Position numbers and translations under genes: made by a program
NCBI GenBank assembly: GCA_003503535.1
Contig: DOCI01000340.1
Coordinates: 27,166 to 39,308 of the forward strand
Source of the DNA: Planctomycetaceae bacterium
GTDB lineage: Bacteria; Planctomycetota; Planctomycetia; Planctomycetales; Planctomycetaceae
Length of the DNA stretch: 12,143 nt
Reading direction: 5' to 3'
The notes under the pieces: generated by a model
Databases searched by the model: none
What the model was told of the DNA's origin: nothing
Seen by the model: the letters and a program-made list of their open reading frames with translations, nothing else
Shown here: positions 7,306 to 12,143 of the stretch, piece after piece
Layout: each line of letters opens with the position of its first letter
How positions within the stretch are numbered: position 1 is the first letter of the stretch

Positions 7306-7884
7306 ATGAAGACGGTATTTACAACGGGCGAAGCAGCCAAAATTTGCAAGGTCAGTCAGCAAACGATCATCCGCTGCTTCGATTCAGGACAATTGAAGGG
7401 ATTCCGCGTTCCCGGCTCGAAATTTCGTCGCATTCCACGCGATGTTCTCTTCAAGTTCATGCGTGAGAATGGCATTCCGACCGACGCCCTCGAAAGTGGA
7501 AAACGCAAGGCCCTGGTTGTCGATGATGACCAGGAACTGGTCGAACTGATTCGCGACGTTCTCGATGCGGACGGACGTTTCGAAGTCCGCGTCGCCAACA
7601 ACGGGTTCGATGCTGGTATGATGGTCAAAGAGTACCATCCTGATGTCATCGTTCTCGATGTGATGTTGCCAGATATTAACGGCAAAGAAGTCTGTCAGCG
7701 GGTCCGCAGCGATTCCAGCATGGATGATGTCCGCATCATCTGCATCAGCGGAATGGTCGAGCGGGACAAAATTGAAGAACTCAAAGCAGCCGGTGCCAAC
7801 GATTTTATGCAGAAGCCTTTCGAGGTCGATGTGTTAATGAATCGCATCTGCAAACTGCTCGATGTGGAACCTGTCGGGGTTTAA
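7306..7884 (+). CDS. Response regulator with N-terminal excisionase-like HTH and C-terminal receiver
   Basis: A 192-residue, two-domain protein. Residues 1-53 form a MerR/excisionase-type winged helix-turn-helix (TTGEAAKICKVSQQTIIRCF, then a GSKFRRIP wing and a DVLFKFM helix). Residues 68-187 form a CheY-like receiver: acidic pocket VVDDDQE (D73-D75), phospho-acceptor D118 in VIVLDVMLPD, switch S148 in CISGM and invariant K170 in QKPF. All receiver residues needed for phosphorylation are present. The order, DNA-binding domain first, is the reverse of OmpR- or NarL-type regulators. It likely binds DNA in a phosphorylation-dependent way; the targets are unknown. The ATG at 7306 is preceded by AAGGATGGAG (7292-7301). 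A histidine kinase gene follows, but an intrinsic terminator lies between them. Confidence 0.93.
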   Translation: MKTVFTTGEAAKICKVSQQTIIRCFDSGQLKGFRVPGSKFRRIPRDVLFKFMRENGIPTDALESGKRKALVVDDDQELVELIRDVLDADGRFEVRVANNGFDAGMMVKEYHPDVIVLDVMLPDINGKEVCQRVRSDSSMDDVRIICISGMVERDKIEELKAAGANDFMQKPFEVDVLMNRICKLLDVEPVGV

Positions 7885-7906
7885 TTGTCGAGCCAAGAAG
7901 AATCAG

Positions 7907-7934
7907 GCCGCACGGACTTCGTGCGGCTTTTTTT
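7907..7934 (+). terminator. Strong intrinsic terminator after the HTH-receiver gene
   Basis: GCCGCACG (7907-7914), loop GACTT, CGTGCGGC (7920-7927), then seven Ts (7928-7934). A perfect 8-bp G/C-rich stem plus U-tract is a textbook Rho-independent terminator. It starts 23 bp after the stop of the regulator gene and ends 28 bp before the start chosen for the kinase gene. Confidence 0.88.
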
Positions 7935-7962
7935 ATGGGCATTTCATCGGAAGTCGATCAAC

Positions 7963-8697
7963 GTGAACTCGAAGCAGGAAACGATCTCTATTCACCCTGA
8001 CGATGCCCGCATGGCATCGCTCGTTGAATTCTGCGCTGCCGCCGGTCATGAAATCAACAATCCGCTCGCAGTGATTCTCGGTCGTGTCCACCTGATGCTC
8101 AAAGACGAAACTGATCCTGCTCGCAGACAATCTCTCGAAACAATAGCCGGTCAGGCACTACGCGTGCGGGATATGATTGGCGATGTCATGGTCTTCGCCG
8201 ATCCTCCGTCTCCTCAACCAAGCCAATTTGTGGTTCATGACGAAATCTCAAAGATTATTGAATCTCAATTCGCTATTGCCCGGCGCCAATTTGGAGAGGA
8301 AATCCCGCAGATCAAATTTGATTGCAGTGAGGAAATCATTCTGGAAGCTGATCGGGATCAATTTTCGACGGTCATCTCAGAATTACTCCGAAACACTCTG
8401 CATCCCTCAACGGCGGCGACTTCAGTACAGATCGAAATCTTAGAGGCAGAGGATCAATGTGAAATTCACGTCACCGACGATGGTCGTGGCTTAACCCCAG
8501 AAGAAATGCAGCATCTCTTCGATCCCTTTTACTCAGGACGACAAGCGGGCCGTGGACTAGGGTTTGGTTTGAGCAAAGCGTATCGTCTAGCCGAATTGCA
8601 TCAGGCGACTATTGAAGTGATACAGATCCCTGAAACTCATGGTCTTCAATTTCTCGTAAACTGGCCACTTGCTGTAAGCGAGCCGAGTCAGTCATGA
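7963..8697 (+). CDS. Soluble histidine kinase without sensor domain
   Basis: A 244-residue protein holding only the catalytic core. The HisKA dimerisation helix has the H box AAAGHEINNPLAVILGR, with H29 as the expected phospho-histidine. The HATPase domain has the N box SELLRNTLHP (N144), G1 as DDGRGLTPEE (172-181), the F box LFDPFYSG and G2 as GRGLGFGLS (196-204). There is no transmembrane segment, PAS or GAF domain, so it is cytosolic and must sense through a partner or through its short N-terminus. The frame is open back to a TTG at 7885, but that would translate through the terminator. I prefer the GTG at 7963, with GGAAG at 7949-7953; the ATG at 8011 is the other option. The last codons and the stop lie in a repeat. 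It is a plausible partner of the preceding receiver protein. Confidence 0.8.
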   Translation: MNSKQETISIHPDDARMASLVEFCAAAGHEINNPLAVILGRVHLMLKDETDPARRQSLETIAGQALRVRDMIGDVMVFADPPSPQPSQFVVHDEISKIIESQFAIARRQFGEEIPQIKFDCSEEIILEADRDQFSTVISELLRNTLHPSTAATSVQIEILEAEDQCEIHVTDDGRGLTPEEMQHLFDPFYSGRQAGRGLGFGLSKAYRLAELHQATIEVIQIPETHGLQFLVNWPLAVSEPSQS

Positions 8698-8708
8698 CTC
8701 GGGTTTTG
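8677..8708 (+). repeat. Stem-loop repeat, copy A, also the 3' terminator of the kinase gene
   Basis: The sequence begins AGCGAGCC, then CCGAGTCA (8683-8690), loop GTCA, TGACTCGG (8695-8702), then GTTTTG. The perfect 8-bp stem is followed by four Ts. It overlaps the final kinase codons (SEPSQS) and supplies the TGA stop. Two related copies lie at 9902-9929 (same orientation) and 9990-10017 (opposite orientation). Confidence 0.75.
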
Positions 8709-8728
8709 TCACGATTATTGTGCGAGAT

Positions 8729-8811
8729 GGGTGACGGGGGCGCTCTCGAAGAGAAGCCCCCGAGCTAGAACATCCGGGGGCTTCCGCTAAAGCGGAGCGC
8801 CCCCGCCACCC
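8729..8811. repeat. G/C-rich double hairpin between convergent genes
   Basis: The outer arms 8729-8745 and 8795-8811 pair at 16 of 17 positions (core CGGGGGCGCTC / GAGCGCCCCCG). The inner arms 8754-8762 and 8775-8783 pair perfectly (AAGCCCCCG / CGGGGGCTT). Alternatively it folds as two adjacent hairpins, 8735-8762 and 8775-8805, each bounded by CGGGGGC and GCCCCCG and containing small stems CTCT/AGAG and CCGCT/AGCGG. This head-to-head layout resembles REP/BIME elements. It fills the 152-bp gap between the kinase and tsaD ends and could stop transcription from both sides. Confidence 0.75.
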
Positions 8812-8849
8812 TGGTTGCGATTTTCCAATGTGGTATTCGTTTCGAATCC

Positions 8850-9878
8850 TCAATGGGCCCGCACAAGTCCCGGTATCACATCAATATCAAGCGAAGCAAA
8901 CAACCCTCGATCATAACTCTCCCAGGCAATCGCTCCCATAGCCGCATTGTCGGTGCAGTATTCCATTGGTGCGATGACAAGCTGAGTTTTGCGTTTGGAA
9001 CACATCCGTTCCAGGTCGTTGCGTAATCGCCGATTCGCCGCGACTCCTCCGCCAACACACAGAAAGTTGTATCCCAGTTGCTTTAGAGCCTGTTCACATT
9101 TCCTGACAATCACATCGACCACCGCTTTTTCAAACGAGGCGGCCACATCGGCCAGTCGTTTTGGATTCATTTCAGGCGGTTGTTGATGAGCTCCCGGTTG
9201 ACCTTTCACTTCGTAGAGAACAGCCGTCTTGAGTCCGCTAAAACTGAAGGCCAGTCGCGATTGATGATAGAATGCTTTGGGGAAATCAAACGCATCGGCA
9301 TTTCCATCGTCAGCGGCTTTTTGAATCGAAGGTCCACCCGGGTAGGTGAGTCCTAAGATCGCTGCCACTTTGTCAAACGCTTCTCCCGCGGCATCATCAA
9401 TCGTCGAACCGAGCAGCGACATCTCTAAAGCATCCCGGCAATCGTAAAGATTCGTATGTCCGCCACTCACAACCAATCCGACTGCCGGGAAGACATTTTT
9501 CGCGGAGGACATCTGGCAGGCATACAGATGAGCTTGCACATGATCGATCGCAATCAGCGGAAGATCGAGAATCAAAGCCAGGGTTTTTGCAGCCGTTACC
9601 CCAACCAGCAGTGAGCCCACTAAGCCGGGATGAGTCGCGACAGCAATCGCAGAAAGATCCGTCAGTTTGACTCCCGCTTCGCTCAACGCACTATCAATGA
9701 CTGGCAGAATTCGTTCGACATGGGCTCGAGCTGCAATTTCGGGAACGACTCCGCCGTATTGCTCGTGCAGATCGGTTTGCGAGGAAACGACCGAACTCAA
9801 AATCGTCAGATCACGCCTGATAACTGCAGCCGCAGTTTCATCACAAGTCGACTCAATCGCCAGCAGCAGTTTGGGCAT
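8850..9878 (-). CDS. tsaD: tRNA N6-threonylcarbamoyladenosine transferase TsaD
   Basis: TsaD moves the threonylcarbamoyl group onto A37 of ANN-decoding tRNAs, together with TsaB and TsaE, in the cytoplasm. The protein has 342 residues, the normal length. It starts with [17 protein letters not shown] (4-20). The metal ligands H113 and H117 sit in [16 protein letters not shown] is at 138-144, GEAFDKVA at 165-172, FSFSGLKTA at 211-219, [14 protein letters not shown] at 273-286, and D310 in CTDNAAMGA is the third metal ligand. The frame is open to an ATG at 9968, but the extra 30 residues are not TsaD-like and run through a stem-loop repeat. The ATG at 9878, with AGG about 7 nt upstream, is therefore chosen. 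It lies 150 bp downstream of the ctpA-type gene on the same strand. No tsaB or tsaE is visible in the window. Confidence 0.97.
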   Translation of the reverse strand: MPKLLLAIESTCDETAAAVIRRDLTILSSVVSSQTDLHEQYGGVVPEIAARAHVERILPVIDSALSEAGVKLTDLSAIAVATHPGLVGSLLVGVTAAKTLALILDLPLIAIDHVQAHLYACQMSSAKNVFPAVGLVVSGGHTNLYDCRDALEMSLLGSTIDDAAGEAFDKVAAILGLTYPGGPSIQKAADDGNADAFDFPKAFYHQSRLAFSFSGLKTAVLYEVKGQPGAHQQPPEMNPKRLADVAASFEKAVVDVIVRKCEQALKQLGYNFLCVGGGVAANRRLRNDLERMCSKRKTQLVIAPMEYCTDNAAMGAIAWESYDRGLFASLDIDVIPGLVRAH

Positions 9879-9901
9879 CGTTAACCTGTAAGAAATAGAT
9901 A

Positions 9902-9929
9902 GGCGAGCCGTGCCAGTTATGGCACGGGT
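9902..9929 (+). repeat. Stem-loop repeat, copy B, with compensatory stem changes
   Basis: GGCGAGCC leads into CCGTGCCA (9908-9915), loop GTTA, TGGCACGG (9920-9927), then GT. Compared with copies A and C the stem keeps its pairing although three positions on each arm differ. It lies 24 bp upstream of the tsaD start, antisense to tsaD transcription, and would form a hairpin in the tsaD leader. Confidence 0.7.
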
Positions 9930-9989
9930 ATTTTCTCGAGTATTGTGGGACGATTCAAAATCAAACATTGCAGAGTATGACTTGAACCT

Positions 9990-10017
9990 ACCCGAGTCAT
10001 CACTGACTCGGCTCGCC
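9990..10017 (-). repeat. Stem-loop repeat, copy C, downstream of the ctpA-type gene
   Basis: Read on the minus strand: GGCGAGCCGAGTCAGTGATG, continuing ACTCGGGT. The stem is CCGAGTCA / TGACTCGG (9992-9999 and 10004-10011), loop GTGA on that strand. It lies 12 bp after the ctpA-type stop in sense orientation, so it could end or protect that transcript, although no U-tract follows. Apart from one loop base and the leading G it is the same as copy A. Confidence 0.75.
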
Positions 10018-10028
10018 TCGTCACTTGA

Positions 10029-11525
10029 TTAAAGCACAGTTTGTGCAGGCACAACGAAAAAGCTTCGCGGAATAAACGCCGCTTTTTTGCTCTCCTCTTC
10101 AGGTTCGACCTGCTCTGTCTCTTCCTTGGCTTCCTGCTTTTTCACTTCACCCGACATTGCGGATTTCACATACTCCAGTGCTTTATCGAGCTGAGTGTCG
10201 ACAAATTCACTTTCAGGTGGAGCTTCGTTGCTCAGCACATCCCGCTCACTGCGGAATTTGCGGTATTCGATCATCTGTTTTGTGGTGAACTCAACTTTCT
10301 CACCTTCGTCCGGCATCACACCCCATTCATCTTCGGGTTTGGCTTTCGGGAAACGATGAATGTTTTTACCACTGGGACGATGATAACTGGCGGTAGTCAA
10401 CTTGAGTGCACTGTTGCCATCTTCGAGTTCAATCACATTCTGAACACTCCCTTTACCCCATGACCGTTCACCGACAATGACGGCACGATCATGATCCTGC
10501 AGGCAAGCCGAGACGATCTCGCTGGCAGAAGCACTGAATCGATTGATCAGGATTGCCATTGGGAAATCGCTGAAAGTCCCCCGTTTCTTGGCACGCCAGG
10601 TTCGTTCCTGAGTGTTGCGACCTTTCGTACTGACGATTTTTCCAGACTCGACAAACAGGTCAGAAATTTCAGTCGCAGAAGTCAGCAGCCCGCCGGGATT
10701 CCAGCGGAGATCCAGAACCAGCCCTTTCATGCCTTCTTTTTCCAGCTGCTTCAAAGCGGCCAGCAATTCGCTGGTGCTATTTCGGCTGAAGTGGGACAGG
10801 CGGATGTAGCCAATTTTGCTGGCATCATCGAGCATGAAATTCCAGGTGCCATCTGGGTTGTAGCGATCTCCCATCACGGTTGCCACTTTGATGACATCCC
10901 TTTCGATTTCCAGTTTTTCGATCGTACTTTTGACTTCCGCTTTCTGATCTTCCGGCAACTCTTCAGTATTTTCTGCAATCTCTTCTGCGGTGCCATCGTC
11001 ATCGGCGGTTTCATGACGCACAGTAATTGTCACTTTTTTTCCGGCTGGACCTTTAAGCAGTTTCACAGCTGTGGCTAACTCTTTGCCAACTTCGAATTCG
11101 GCAACAGTTTGACCTTCAATGCTGATAATTCGATCGCCAGCTCGAACGCCAGCTTTGTACGCGGGGGTGCCGGGCAGGGGAGTCATAACGACGATTTCGC
11201 GATGATCCTGATCGAAATGGACCTGAATTCCAATTCCGCCGAATTCCTGATGTACATCTTGTTCAAAGGCGGAGAGGTCATCCGGGCTGATGTAATTTGA
11301 ATAGGGATCAAGTTTAGCCAGCATTCCCTGAACAGCCGCTTCAATCAGATCGCGGCGATCGATGTCTTTCACATAATTCTCGTCGATCTCTTCAAACGTA
11401 TCGACAAACAGCCGCATCAATTCGTAGGTGTCGTCTTGTTCATCGCCGTGTGTCGCCTTTCCCCAAATAACAGTCAAGGAAACACACAGGCATATCAGCC
11501 ACGCAGTGGTCGCGGAATTCCGCAT
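10029..11525 (-). CDS. ctpA: Carboxy-terminal processing protease (S41 family, PDZ domain)
   Basis: CtpA/Prc-type serine endopeptidases cleave exported proteins near their C-termini in the periplasm. The protein has 498 residues. A signal peptide or anchor spans about 7-22 (TTAWLICLCVSLTVIW). The N-terminal helical part contains GMLAKLDPYSNYIS (67-80). The PDZ domain is about 95-170 (EFGGIGIQV, GVRAGDRIISIEG). An acidic insert follows at about 172-205, rich in Glu/Asp. The protease core contains GLVLDLRWNPGG (268-279), the nucleophile S333 in RFSASASE, K358 in SWGKGSVQ (general base, 25 residues later as in E. coli Prc) and Q362. The C-terminus (about 459-482) is a charged Glu/Lys-rich tail. 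The ATG at 11525 is fixed by AAGGAG at 11533-11538. tsaD follows on the same strand. All catalytic residues are present. Confidence 0.95.
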   Translation of the reverse strand: MRNSATTAWLICLCVSLTVIWGKATHGDEQDDTYELMRLFVDTFEEIDENYVKDIDRRDLIEAAVQGMLAKLDPYSNYISPDDLSAFEQDVHQEFGGIGIQVHFDQDHREIVVMTPLPGTPAYKAGVRAGDRIISIEGQTVAEFEVGKELATAVKLLKGPAGKKVTITVRHETADDDGTAEEIAENTEELPEDQKAEVKSTIEKLEIERDVIKVATVMGDRYNPDGTWNFMLDDASKIGYIRLSHFSRNSTSELLAALKQLEKEGMKGLVLDLRWNPGGLLTSATEISDLFVESGKIVSTKGRNTQERTWRAKKRGTFSDFPMAILINRFSASASEIVSACLQDHDRAVIVGERSWGKGSVQNVIELEDGNSALKLTTASYHRPSGKNIHRFPKAKPEDEWGVMPDEGEKVEFTTKQMIEYRKFRSERDVLSNEAPPESEFVDTQLDKALEYVKSAMSGEVKKQEAKEETEQVEPEEESKKAAFIPRSFFVVPAQTVL

Positions 11526-11610
11526 CAGACGGCTCCTTCTTTAAACAATGGTCGATCACGTCAAAGCCAACGCTGCTTTCATCCAATTCAGCAACGCTGG
11601 GGAACGGCAT

Positions 11611-11639
11611 ATTCTAAAAGCTTTACAGGTTTCAGACAA
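11611..11639 (-). promoter_or_regulatory. Candidate sigma-70-type promoter of the ctpA-type gene
   Basis: On the minus strand: TTGTCT (11634-11639, 4 of 6), 17 bp, TAGAAT (11611-11616, 5 of 6). A start near 11604 would give a leader of about 80 nt ahead of the strong SD. Found by eye only. Confidence 0.45.
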
Positions 11640-11952
11640 GATGCAACAAGTTTGCGGACCTGATTTCAGTTTTCGGGGGGAATCTTAAACCTAAGAAAAC
11701 TACGTTGCCGATTCGCATCATGTTGGAAATCTGCATCTTTGTTTCAACTCGTTGTGAATTCATGAGTTATGGTTAATCAAGCATGCATTAAAAATGATAG
11801 TTGCTTTTCCACAACATCCCGATCAATGGTCCAGTAGACGACTTGTAAAGAAAATGGACATTTTTATTTCGTCGTAAGTGACTGTTAGGTAGTTGTTTAT
11901 GGAAAAATAAGCTTGGTTGCCCCAAGGTTTGTGTGTCAAGGTAATCCAGTAA
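11640..11952. other. Intergenic stretch without a visible gene
   Basis: This A/T-rich stretch lies between the divergent ctpA-type and pilin-like genes. A minus-strand open frame at 11788-12000 has no recognisable domain and would overlap the candidate sigma-54 promoter, so I leave it out. Only small dyads are seen, such as CTTGG / CCAAG near 11910. As the region upstream of a possible -24/-12 promoter, it is where an enhancer-binding activator would be expected, but I do not recognise a known binding site. Confidence 0.5.
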
Positions 11953-11968
11953 TGGCACGGGCGATGCT
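11953..11968 (+). promoter_or_regulatory. Sigma-54 (-24/-12) promoter of the pilin-like gene
   Basis: TGGCACGGGCGATGCT matches the sigma-54 consensus TGGCACG-N4-TTGCW at every defined position but one (A for the first T of TTGC), with GG and GC exactly 10 bases apart. Transcription would begin near 11979, leaving a leader of about 55 nt with GGAG at 12021-12024. Transcription would then need an ATP-dependent enhancer-binding activator. Confidence 0.62.
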
Positions 11969-12033
11969 TTATCAGTAATCATCAAAACAAAACCATACAC
12001 ACTTCAAATAACAATCAACTGGAGACTACCACC

Positions 12034-12143
<110 letters not shown>

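Noticed and set aside
9879..9968. N-terminal extension of tsaD to an ATG at 9968
   Set aside because: The extra 30 residues do not resemble TsaD and are encoded through stem-loop repeat copy B; homology starts right at the ATG at 9878.
11946..11961. CCAGTAATGGCACGGG as a fourth, decayed copy of the stem-loop repeat
   Set aside because: It resembles the right half of copy B, but the left stem arm is missing and only 3 bp could pair; the sigma-54 -24 box explains TGGCACG better.
11788..12000. 70-codon minus-strand frame upstream of the pilin-like gene
   Set aside because: No domain, no SD, and it overlaps the candidate sigma-54 promoter.

Overview
The window looks like chromosomal DNA from a planctomycete, probably Planctomycetales. 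This is inferred from moderate GC, mostly weak Shine-Dalgarno sites, a helix-turn-helix/receiver fusion, an S41 protease with an acidic insert, a serine/glutamine-rich vWFA membrane protein and a short 'NDEAGFIVSAE' pilin-like protein. No taxonomic marker is present, so this is a judgement from protein style. Nothing points to a phage, plasmid or CRISPR array.

Layout. (1) 1-870, minus: a membrane-anchored von Willebrand A-domain protein, cut by the window's left edge exactly at a MIDAS motif. (2) 934-1446, plus: a GNAT acetyltransferase, divergent from the vWFA gene and convergent with ppk. (3) 1482-6425, minus: a polyphosphate/sugar-kinase cluster in the order ROK sugar kinase, ppx, ppk. It is preceded by a good sigma-70-type promoter whose -35 box sits inside a 13-bp palindrome. 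(4) 6426-7305: an 880-bp gap with no convincing gene but several dyads, a large imperfect hairpin and a sigma-54-like site. (5) 7306-8697, plus: a regulator with an N-terminal HTH and C-terminal receiver, a strong intrinsic terminator, then a sensorless soluble histidine kinase. (6) 8698-8849: a G/C-rich double hairpin between convergent genes. (7) 8850-11525, minus: ctpA-type protease and tsaD. (8) 11526-12033: intergenic, ending in a near-consensus -24/-12 promoter. (9) 12034 to the right edge, plus: start of a pilin-like small protein.

Working together. PPK1 makes and PPX degrades polyphosphate. A ROK kinase at the head of the same run invites the idea that phosphate transfer to sugar is linked to the polyphosphate pool, though the sequence does not prove the donor. 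The HTH-receiver protein and the kinase could form a phosphorelay, but a terminator between them should unbalance their expression.

The least ordinary signals are non-coding. A stem-loop repeat occurs three times around tsaD (8677-8703, 9902-9929, 9990-10017), and one copy has compensatory changes in the stem. It supplies the last codons and stop of the kinase gene. The sigma-54-type promoter before the pilin-like gene, the operator-like palindrome on the promoter of the polyphosphate cluster, and the loss of all three zinc-ligand cysteines in the ROK kinase also deserve checking.
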